Origin: Amyloporia xantha
Lineage: Eukaryota; Basidiomycota; Agaricomycetes; Polyporales; Adustoporiaceae
DNA: 64,000 nt
NCBI GenBank assembly: GCA_036971615.1
Contig: JAYKKR010000024.1
Span: 62,001 to 126,000 of the forward strand
Direction of reading: 5' to 3'
The notes under the pieces: model-generated
The model's input: only the letters and a program-made list of their open reading frames with translations
Database searches by the model: none
Told to the model about the DNA's origin: nothing
Program-made: the position numbers and the translations under genes
Part shown: in pieces, positions 54,960 to 64,000 of the stretch
Numbering within the stretch: position 1 is the stretch's first letter
Layout: each line of letters starts with the position of its first letter

Positions 54960-56291
54960 TCAAGGTGTCTCCTGTGGCCGCGCCACCAGCTTTACACCGC
55001 TTACAGCGTCATTTTTCAATCGCGTCAACCCCCCGACCACACCTCCTAACCCTCCAGGGAGTACTTCAACTCTATTGGGCTGAAATTGCGCCGCTCTAAA
55101 TTCGGCAAGAACACAAGGCGTGCTAAGGGACAAACCTTGATCACACCCGCCTCCAACAGGGCAGTCAACTTCTTGTATAAACCAGCGCCAACAGCACGGT
55201 TCTCCTGTGGATGGTTCACCTGTCCAAATGCTTTCTCGACACGCTTTTCCTCTCCTTCTACCCTCTTCGCAGGGTTGATGTTGATCCGAGGATAGAGCAC
55301 GAGAACGAGACAGCCTCCAGGTGCTAGCAACTCGTATGCAGCATTCTGGGTAGCTGGGAGCGAAACAGCATCGAATATGACCTGCAGAGGTTGTGTGGTA
55401 ATCTTGGCTATCTCTGCACTGAGTGCAGACGTAGACAGGTGACGATCCAAGACGTGCGTGGCGCCCAGCGTCAGAAGATGGGAAGTATTGTGTAAGGATG
55501 CGGTTGCAATAATGGGAGAAAAGCCGGAGAATTTAGCGAGCTGGACAGCTGTGATGCAAACCGACCGTGTTAGTTACAAAAAATCGACGGGATAACGAGG
55601 CGACTTGCCATACTGTCCAACAGAGCTCGAGGCGCCGAATACCACGAATGGCTTTCCAGCATACTTTCCCCGTCCGTCTGGTTGCCATGGTGGAACAAGT
55701 CGGGCACTGCCAAAGTCTACGCTGGGCGGAACATTCTGAGTATAAAGACCTAATGCAGCAGTCGCAAGACCGACAGGAATCGTAGCGGCCTGATCAAACG
55801 TGATATTGGGAGGTATCTAGACAAAGTGAGGACGACAGGCTGGAGCTCAGACTTGCCATTAATAAGCAGGAGAAGAACAAACCTTGGCTGAAACATCGGC
55901 GTTGGCCAACGTGTACTGCTGGAACCCAGCATGTGCGTTCTCGAAATAACCCTGTGTCAAACTACTCGAGCGTCGATACTCCCGTCAACTCCTCCTATGC
56001 GGCAGTAAACCATATGCGGACATGGACCCACATTCTATCTCCCTTCACAAACCCCGACACGCCATCCCCAAGCTCCTCGACAGTTCCTGCAATGTCGGTT
56101 CCTAAAACAGCAGGATAATCTCTGACGATGATCCCGTTCGCTTGAACTTTCCAATCGACCGGGTTTAGTGCGGCGGCATAAACTTTCAACAGCAGCTGTC
56201 CGGGGCCAGGTACTGGTATAGGGACGGACGAGACTACAAAAGAGCCTTGTCTGCCCGCCAGGAGGAGCGATTTCTGCAAAGCTGCGGACAT
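54960..56291 (-). CDS. MDR oxidoreductase, paralogue of the one at 20 kb
   Basis: It starts at the ATG at 56291 (MSAALQKSLLLAGRQGSFVV). The same blocks occur in order as in the 20177-21452 gene: [93 protein letters not shown] and, in the last exon, PNRVEVLPGGL with VKLVARPQETP and a stop at 54960. Introns lie near 56043-55955, 55880-55815, 55610-55550 and 55100-55080. As in the paralogue, no zinc-site cysteines are visible, so a quinone- or enoyl-reductase-like reaction is the best guess. It sits between two F-box relatives. Confidence 0.8.
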
Positions 56292-56911
56292 GATGGGGAC
56301 TCGATGCAAACGAAATACCACAGCAACAGAAGCTATTATAACCAGGACCAGACGAATCTAGCATGACGCCATCTCGCTCTGAGTCAGCAGCATATGAGCA
56401 AGTACTCTGAATAAGCCGACAAGCCTCTTCCTTCATTTTCCAAAGCCACTCGCCGGTTGTGATAGCGTCGCAAGCCCTGCAGAATATGGCCGCAGATTAG
56501 TCAAGACTGAAGGCGGGACAAGACGCTTACCAATCAATGCTAACCTGTTCCGTGTTGACGGATCCTTGATTGGTTCAGAGTAACGTCCGTGGGCGCTGGC
56601 GCATAGCAAGGCGCCGAACGCCGCAGCACGGAAGCAAAGTCGCCATGATCGTGGAGAAATGAGACGCGTCGCGCACGTGAAGCAACGTGTCGCGCGAATA
56701 TTGCGTGTTTTTTCTGGACATGTTCTTGGTGTGAAGCTTGGAGGCACCAGAGACCGTGCTGGACAAGAATCTGTTAGAGCACTTTAGTTGAACAAAGGCG
56801 TGGGATTGTCTAATAGCCTCGATCATACACACGCATTCGAAGACGCAGCAGATGTTCGATCTCATGCGAGCGAAACAGAGACAGTCCCTTACAACCCAGC
56901 CCACAGCGTCT
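56292..56911. other. Intergenic, about 620 bp
   Basis: This is the upstream region of the oxidoreductase and the 3' flank of the F-box gene. No supported gene is present. Confidence 0.4.
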
Positions 56912-58351
56912 TTAAGCATCATCGTCGTCAGCACTCTCCATGCCCCGATCCGTGTCCAAGTAGTCCACAGAGGTGACAACAAACAAGGGGTCCTCACTAT
57001 CCGCAAAGCCCGAGCGCGCATGCGCCACCGTCCGCGCGTCGATCATCCTCCTCAGCACCTCATCCGAATAATTCGGGCACTCATAAATCTCCAAGCTCTT
57101 CAAATTCGGACACAACCAGCGCCCATTGCACCCCACCGCCATCTCCTCCAGCAGCGCGTCGTTGAAGCCCGGACACCGCGTCACCGTCAGCTCCGGGTAG
57201 ATCACCCCCGCCCACGTGTCCAGCAGCGCACACAGGTCCTGCTCCGCGTCGATGTCCGTGAGCGACAAGCTCATCGTGCTCCCGAGGTCCATGTCCCGCG
57301 GGAAGAACGTGCAGTGCTTGAACGTCAGGTACTTCGGGCTGTAGTGGTCGATCAGCCGGTAGAACTCCGCGAGGACCGGCGCGTCCATGTCCTCGAACTT
57401 GATCCGCTCGAGCTGGTAGTCCACCAGCGGCGCGCCCGCCCCGGTGCAGTCGAGGTCCAGCTCGCGCAGCTTCAGCGACTGCAGCTTGCCCATCCGCCGG
57501 ATGCAGAGCACCAGGTCGTGCACCGCGAACGATGTGCCGTCGCGCGAGTACCGCGCGACGGTCAGCCGCGTCACCGCGGGCGGGATGTGCTCCGTCTGGA
57601 CGTAGCAATCGCGGAAGCAGTTCCCGTCGACCCACAGGAACTTCAACGCGGGCGTGTAGAAAAAGTCGTCCCCAGAAGCGGGTACGCGCGCCGCGGCAGC
57701 GCGTCCGCGGACTCCAGGAACAGATTCACGAGCTGCGGCGCCGGCCCGCACATATCGAAGTGCGGCCGCGGGAGGGACGCGCCGTGGAGGGTGTCGACGA
57801 GCAGGCTCTTCCAGCGGCGCATGTGCGGGTAGAGCAGGACCATCGCCGCGGCGACGCGCGCGCTCCTCCGGGTCGGGGTACGCGAGGTGGTACGAGCTGC
57901 GGCATATGCGGATATCCAGCGGATGGTCCGCGGACCACGCGAGGCACTCGCGGACCGTCTCCAGCGGCGTCGGGTGCTCGTCTACCAGGATGACGATGCG
58001 GGTCCAGAAGATGGAGATGGTGGACATGGCGTGCCGCCACGCGGTGCACACGGACGCGATGTTGTGCGGGAAGGCGTTCGTGGGGTCCCATTCGTCGTGG
58101 TCGTCCCACTCGTCCCAGTCCGTGTCCTGGATGAGGAACAGGCTCCGGCGGGATGTCTGGTAGACTTGTTTGAGAATAAGGACGAGGATGTCGAAGGGCA
58201 GGTTGGAAAAGGAGACGCGGGTGGCGAGATGAGCATCTGCTTCTGGCCCGGGGCATTTCATAACATCTTCTGGCAGCGCAATAGTCTCCAGATGCTTTTC
58301 GGGGTTCTCCTGGATGCACAAAATACTTGGGGTCGACGGGTGGAAGCCCAT
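56912..58351 (-). pseudogene. F-box-type protein 2, two compensating frameshifts
   Basis: I take the ATG at 58351 (MGFHPSTPSILCIQEN); the in-frame ATG at 58264 (MKCPGPEADAH) is equally possible. F-box-like part: VSFSNLPFDILVLILKQVY, FPHNIASVCTAWRHAMSTIS, IFWTRIVILVD. The body has DGNCFRDCYVQTEHIPPAVT, LDLDCTGAGAPLVDY and GRWLCPNLKSLEIYECPNYS, and it stops at 56912. The frame stays open throughout, but between about 57865 and 57665 it is an Arg/Ala-rich nonsense stretch. There the neighbouring frame carries the homologous MVLLYPHMRRWKSLLVDTLH and PQLVNLFLESAD. A CG-dinucleotide loss near 57860 and a one-base change near 57665 explain this. Confidence 0.6.
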
Positions 58352-58798
58352 AGATAGTATACATACGTACCATATTAATATTTCTAAAACCTTTCTGGCC
58401 TGTACACACGATCGGAATACACGACTCCTCCGATGGGATCTCTTCTGATGGAGGGTTTGACTGGGACTCGGGGTGAACTGGGTGAACTGTCCGGCCAGAG
58501 TCGTGAATTCGCACCGTGCGATAACCAATAGCGTACAAGATGATCTTACTGCAGCCTATCCCTGAAACAGCCTCCGCCGAGTCTGGGGTGGCTGCGACGA
58601 CGCTCGACTATTAGTATGTACCAAGAATTCACCCCAACTTGCCGTCTCGTCTTTCCTGGCCTGCCGTGCGGACAGTGTGCGTATGTTGGGTTGGTGAGAA
58701 GGACTCGACAGTGGCGATAAACAATAAGCTGAGGCCCGCGCGGCCAGACCACTATCGATACGACCACGCGCCGGAGGCATGGCAGCCAACAAAAAACA

Positions 58799-58909
58799 TG
58801 ACAAGAGTGGGATTTGAACCCACGCCTGGATACCCAGATGAGAAAACCCGCTCGTGCAGGCAAGCTATTCGCTTGAGTCACACGCCTTGGACCGCTCGGC
58901 CATCTTGCC
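58799..58909 (-). tRNA. tRNA-Leu(CAA) with intron
   Basis: On the minus strand the gene reads GGCAAGATGGCCGAGCGGTC.. and ends ..TCTTGTC plus discriminator A. The acceptor stem pairs 7 of 7 (one G-U). The D arm has GCC..GGC, the T arm is GTGGG/TTCAAAT/CCCAC, and the long variable arm TGG-GTAT-CCA is typical of class II tRNA. The anticodon loop CTCAAG gives CAA. About 27 extra bases after position 37 are the usual-position intron, leaving about 84 nt mature. Confidence 0.92.
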
Positions 58910-59205
58910 CATGAGAAAGCGTCCACCCCCAAAATCCTTGGTCTCGATCACTCCAGCTCTGGACGAGTACTGAGAACAGAATGCGCGAAACGCAAACTCG
59001 GTCGCAACAGATGGTTCATTGACGTCCTCGCATTATGTGGACATGGTACATGCATCTTGTTCAAGTCAGCACTCACAGTTGCGTTCATTACAGATAGTAA
59101 TACAAAGCGTGTAGATATTCGTCACCTCGGTCAGCGTACACTCACTCCCTTCCTTCTCGCTCCCCCTTGATGCCCGTCCCCTCCGAGCCGACCAGGGACC
59201 AGGGT

Positions 59206-60892
59206 TCACAGGCCCTCGGGGCTGCGGTACCACACGTCCAGACGCACATAGTTGTTGTACACCTCCCCCGAGGCAAGCAGCGTGTCGCTCCCCGAGCGCC
59301 CGACCGTCTCGGGGTGCAGCCACGCCGCGAGCGGCTCGTGGAACTCCAGAAACGCAGCCGCTGCGAGGGCGGTATCAGTGGATCCACACGGGCGCAAGGG
59401 AACAAAGCGTGCGACGCACATCCCGGCTCGTACCCATCACCGGTCGCCCCGGACCCGCCGTGGATCTTCTTCCGCGCCGTCTTCGCCGGGTCCGCAAAGT
59501 TGTTCGAGTAGAACTGCACCCCGGACTCTGCGTGCCACGTGCCGCGCGAAATGGAAAACAAAATCAAAACGGTCAGGCTGCGCCAAACGCAAAACGCGGG
59601 GGCGCGGGCGACGCACGGTTCGTGTGGAAACTCAGCCGCAGCCCGCTCTTCGCGCTCGCGAGCTCGACGTCCGCCTCCTGGTCGTCGAGCGCGGGGCGCA
59701 CGAGGTCGGCGGAGGGCGCGAGCTCGGACGCGGCGAGGCGCACGGGCGGCGCGGGAGTCGTGCGCGGCTCGAGGAGGTAGAACTCGTCTGCGGATTCAGA
59801 GGCGTCGCGCGTCAGCAGCGGCCCTGGCGCCGTGCGCGCGGCGGACACGCACCGTAGCCGTTCTCGGGGAAGCGCTCCCCGATCGTGCGCGTCGCCTTCT
59901 CGGCGTGCGCGTGGTGCGTGCCCGCGACGGGCGCAAGTGCGCCGGCCGAGTTGGCGTCTGCGGCGAGGGCGAGCGTGTGCGAGGACTGCCAGCAGAAGGA
60001 GAGGCAGGGTCAGCGGGGGCAAGGCAGACAGCGCGCGGAGACGCACCCTGAGGGAGAGCGTGTGGTCCTTGACGCTCTGGCCGTCCTGGAGCGACGCGTC
60101 GAGGTTGAAGCCCCAGTGCTAAGTAACGGCTCGTCAGCGGCACGCGCACGCGGAGTGCACGGGACGCACCTGGGTGAGGTTGACGGGGGTGACGGTGGCG
60201 TCGTCGAGGAGCTTGGCGCGGTAGACGAGGAGGACGCTGCCGAGGTGCCACTCGGTGCGGTCGGCGGCGGGCGGGCCCCGGGACGGGAGGAGACCGACGA
60301 GGACCTCGACGTGGAGGCGGCCGGGGTAGCCCTCCTCGCCGTTCTCGGAGGTGCGGGCGTATATGCACGCGGACGGGACGCGGGCCTGGATGGTGTTGAG
60401 TTCCTCGGGGGTGAAGAGGGTGGCTGCGGTGGGGTCGGGGAGGGGCTGCCAGGGGACGAGGTCGAAGCCGGTGATGCCGCCGTGGAGGGAGACGGTGGGG
60501 GACTCGTTGCTGGCAGCGGTGAGGGATGCAGAGAAGCCTGCGCGGGAGAAGGAGTGGGTGCCTGCGGGGACGCGGTTGGCGTAGCGGCCGATGATGGTGT
60601 TGGTGTACTTCTGGGTGAGATGGGCGGCGGGGGCCTCGGGGCCGATGAGGATGTCGTGTGTCTGCGGGGCGTCAGCGGGAAACAAGGGAGATACACGGAG
60701 ACGGACCTTGCCGTCAGCTTGGATGAAGAGGCGGTGGAGGGTGAGGCCGAGTGGCAAGACCTAGTGCGAGTGAGACCAAGGGAGTCAAGGCAGCGGCAGC
60801 GAAGGACATACCTCGAGTGCGAGGGTGGGGGTGAGAGAGGGGAGAGTGAGGAGCATGGGCGTGAACGCCGGGTCGTCTGCGGTGACGGTCAT
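59206..60892 (-). CDS. Aldose 1-epimerase (galactose mutarotase)
   Basis: The enzyme interconverts alpha and beta anomers of aldoses. It starts at the ATG at 60892 (MTVTADDPAFTPMLLTLPSL). Family blocks: THDILIGPEAPAAHLTQKYT, NTIIGRYANRVPAGTHSFSR, VSLHGGITGFDLVPWQPLP, VTPVNLTQ then HWGFNLDASL across an intron (the usual catalytic N-x-T-x-H-x-Y/G-F-N-L region), FYSNNF, and AAAFLEFHEPLAAWLHPETV. The general-base Glu is probably the one in FLEFHE. It ends VYNNYVRLDVWYRSPEGL at 59206. Short GT..AG introns occur near 60814-60764, 60707-60663, 60172-60122, 60047-59990, 59850-59800 and 59625-59530. The sequence is very GC-rich, so the opposite strand shows long false frames. Confidence 0.88.
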
Positions 60893-63800
60893 CGTGCGCG
60901 GGCGAGGGGACGACTGAGAGCCGGGGTCGACGTATCAGAGCGGGGTCTACTTGGTGGCAGAAAGAGAGAGACTCAGAGACGACCGAGAGCAGGGTCCTCA
61001 GTCGACGGCTCATGCTCTCGCCCTTAGCCGCCCACGCGCCCTATCTTATCGGCGCGATCTCCCCGACATCCCCCCGAGGATCTCGAAACAGGCAAGTGCA
61101 ATACCGTAATAGGCAGGTGCCACCGGGGCCGACGCCGGGCCGCCTGCCACTCTCGCCTGCTCTCGATCGGCGTCGCTGCTCCTGCTAGGTATATAGCACC
61201 GCAAGTGGAGATTACCTGCCGGGGCACAGAGGCGCTGCTGTGGTCTTTCACACATCGTGTGTCGCTCGAATAAAGTCGGGTTGCAATCAATCGCACCACG
61301 CTCACAGCTGACTGTCACATAGTAGATAGTGACCGACGGTCCATCCATGAGACAAACAATGCACACATATTGCACATTCAGTCATATCGCAATTCGTATA
61401 CCCGAATGACTCTCCTCTGAGAACAAGTACAAAAAAATTACATCGCTTACCGCCTCTTTTCGGAGAGACAGACAGCCCGAGTCCTGAAATCACTCCATCC
61501 ATGTCATCAACCAGCCGACGCAGGAGTCAGGACATCGGAAGCGCGAATCTCCGCATCATAGACCGAGGCTCCTCGAAACGCATTTGCCCAGTACAACGTA
61601 CGATCGCGCAAAATGGCTCGCGCACCCGCAGCGTCAAATCTGGACACAAGTGACAGAATCGGTCAGAAAAGGAAAGCATCGAGTGTCTAAGGTGGCTGAC
61701 CTTCAGCTTTAGGCTTTAACGAGACTAGGTCTCTGATGTGTATGCTTGAAGGGCATGCCATACCGACATTTCTGTTCCGCAGCATCTGGAAGCAAAGTCT
61801 GAAAGGCCCCATCCGAGGTGTCAGGTAAAGCAAGTCCCCTTGAACGACAACGAGCGTGCAAACGGCCAGCTCCGACGCAGCTGATCCCGGCCTGAATGAG
61901 GCCTTCATTCAATTCGTCGATTTGGTACGTGGATATCGTGGAGGCGCGGAATGTCAGGGGAAAAGTAGATCGCGATGCTTCGGGCATGTTTCTATCTAGT
62001 ATGATGATCATCAGCGGGCAAAGTAAGACACCTGCATTATCTCAAGGAATAAACGTACCTCCAGTATGGATGTCCTGAATACAATATATTGACGGACGGA
62101 CAAGACGGCACCTCACTCGTGTTGCTCCCCTTGCGTCCGGTTATATGCTGTATCATATGTTCGAGCAACGCATGAGAAAATGAACAGACTACACAGCCCA
62201 CCTTCGGAGCGTGTGTCAGGGTGTCGTCGTGAATGTTCTTACCCAGCTGCTACGAACAAAACTGAAGACAGAGCGAGAAAAGGCGCGGTATCGACTTCAT
62301 CTCCGAGCCCTGTGGTATTTATATCCCAGCTGGAGACAAAGGAAGCCGAGACAAGCGACGCGAATGCATGTCTCATTGTCTGAGAGCATTGTCCTCGACG
62401 ATGTCAATAATGGTACAGACCGCGACAACCCAACACGGAACGTTCCGAAGCAGATATGTGTCGGTGAAGTAGGCGAGAATAGGATTCAGAGTAGGTTGGA
62501 GGACATAAGAATGCGGAAATATCGAGATCGTGCAGCCTGAGGGTATGCAGGAGATTGCAGTTTCGAAGAGTACACACACCGTCAATGATCATCGTTGCTT
62601 TGTGCAAGCTCAAATGATAGTGCAACACAGCCACTCGACTTTGCGTTTTATAAGCACGAGCATCTCTTGATACGACAGAAGACTTTCAATCGTGTCCGTT
62701 GCCAAGTCATAGCGCATGAGAATCACCGTAATGCCGAGAAAGCTGCTCCGAACCGTAGACCACAAACGCCGACCGCGAGCTGACTGTTCCCGGTGTTCCG
62801 GCACATTGATATTTGACGGGTGGAACCCACATTTCATGACACTAAAAGCATGCTCCGCCCAAGGAGGTGGTCATCTGGATGTGGGGACGTCGACGACGCC
62901 ACTCGACCGTCTCCCAGACCGCGAAACGCGCGATCGACCGCGTGCGGCACGTCAAACGCGTTTGGACAAGCAATGTTATGGGAGAGATAGACATTACTGG
63001 GTGCGAGTGCAGTGCGGAGACGGTGCAGGTCGGACGCGTGCCGTCGTCTGCCACGAAGATACTGCGTTGTTCGATAGTCGTCGGCGTTAGCGGTGGCGTT
63101 CGACCTTTTGACGGACCGTGCGCCCCGCATGTATTCAACGCTTTGACTTGCTAGGCATCGGGTACGCGAAGAGAACAGAGGGTCATTTAGGAGACGCGAA
63201 GCGCGTTCGTTCGACGTTCGTCGTTCGGCGAGGAATAGTTCGGGGGAACGTGTCACATGATCGTCGCGACTGCTCCTCCGGTTTTGCAGCTTTCCATTGG
63301 TGCCGGCTGTATAACTCGACTTTTTGTAACATGCTGCGTTGCCTGATATTTTTACACGTTTTTCACGAGTTTTTTTTACGTAGGGAGTGGACCAACTAGG
63401 CATGTGAATATTGTAAATAATGCCATGGAGGTATAGAATCAATCCCAAGTGCGCACAACTCCTCTTCATTTCTATATATCTGACAGATCCGTCGACACCA
63501 AGGTGGTGGGTGCAGCTGAGGGAGCGAAAAAGTAGTCAACATCGGCATGATCGTGTAGACCACGAGGGGGAGTACGTACGTGGCACATGGTCGGCAGAAG
63601 AGACCGACCAACATTCCAATTTCCGAGTCTGCAGTAAGCGCGACTGCCATAGTGTGAGGCGTGACAATTTCAGGGCGGGCAACACGACGAAAGAGTCACC
63701 CGAGAAAGTGGAGATTTGCAAGGCGAGACGAAGGCGCATCTTCTGTCATCTGAGCCACCGTACCCTGACGCGCATTCTGAAACTTGAATAAGGCCGCTGA

Positions 63801-64000
63801 TGGCCTCCCAAATGTTCAACTGATAAAGGTAACCAGGAAATGTGAGAGCGGACAAATCGACGTTTCAGCTATGATACATACCGTACACATCACTGGAGGA
63901 CTCTTGGTAAAGGTCTACAACAATTCCGAGTCAGCTACCAGCTGTGGTGAACAACCCTCCCGGAACAAGTCAACGTTTGTACAGTCGAATAACTCGTCGC
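60893..64000. other. Gene-poor right end, about 3.1 kb
   Basis: No gene is recognised. On the minus strand, 62090-61490 has pieces that could form a spliced gene: ELAVCTLVVVQGDLLYLTPR, then across a GT..AG intron FDAAGARAILRDRTLYWANA. I cannot link them to a family or find a start. 62400-63990 has only short frames on both strands. Confidence 0.4.

Noticed and set aside
56852..57832. 326-residue plus-strand frame opposite F-box gene 2
   Set aside because: It is a shadow of the minus-strand gene, dominated by Arg/His/Val/Gln, with no family features.
59539..61027. Long plus-strand frames over the aldose epimerase
   Set aside because: They are GC-rich shadow frames with low-complexity Arg/Ala/Gly/Glu content. 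The minus strand gives a clean enzyme.

Overview
The window is eukaryotic and reads as a wood-decay-type Agaricomycete (Basidiomycota), possibly Polyporales. Genes are broken by many short (about 45-70 bp) GT..AG introns. Recognisable families include a C2-domain phosphatidylserine decarboxylase, a macrofage-activating-glycoprotein-like secreted protein, HOP2, a Leu5-type mitochondrial carrier, F-box proteins, and a Plavaka DNA transposon of the kind common in mushrooms. No operon, riboswitch or CRISPR logic applies. All calls come from reading translations and repeats by eye.

Layout. 1-9.4 kb: a minus-strand gene with a ParB-like motif, cut by the window edge. It is followed by a repeat-rich tract of regularly spaced GC-rich palindromes, a 564-bp tandem duplication, a CCTAGG minisatellite, a C-rich minisatellite, and two MITEs with clean ends. 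9.8-23.6 kb: ordinary host genes (PSD2-type decarboxylase, secreted glycoprotein, HOP2, mitochondrial carrier, MDR-type oxidoreductase, MYND-finger protein). 24.1-32.4 kb: three related four-helix membrane proteins, the third broken, with an unassigned conserved gene and a hAT-type MITE among them. 32.5-36.3 kb: a 5'-truncated LINE with a 15-bp target duplication and poly(A), itself carrying a nested inverted-repeat element with two tRNA-like segments, followed by two unassigned genes.

36.65-51.47 kb: the most remarkable region. I read it as one about 14.8-kb Plavaka (CMC-type) transposon. It has matching terminal inverted repeats, an AT-rich subterminal repeat array, a divergent accessory gene (frameshifted) and a multi-exon transposase whose exons all join in phase. 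One transposase intron (43,016-49,381, 6.4 kb) holds pieces of at least three host genes: mitochondrial phenylalanyl-tRNA synthetase, a long intron-bearing clathrin heavy chain copy, and a chitin-synthase-like fragment. An antisense fragment of unknown origin is also present. This looks like Pack-type gene capture stored in an intron, so that the transposase could still be spliced.

51.8-64 kb: a decayed alpha/beta hydrolase, two related F-box genes (both frameshifted) on either side of a second MDR oxidoreductase, an intron-containing tRNA-Leu(CAA), an aldose 1-epimerase, and a gene-poor end.

Several genes carry single- or double-base frameshifts at homopolymers or dinucleotide runs. These may be real decay or assembly error, and the sequence alone cannot decide.
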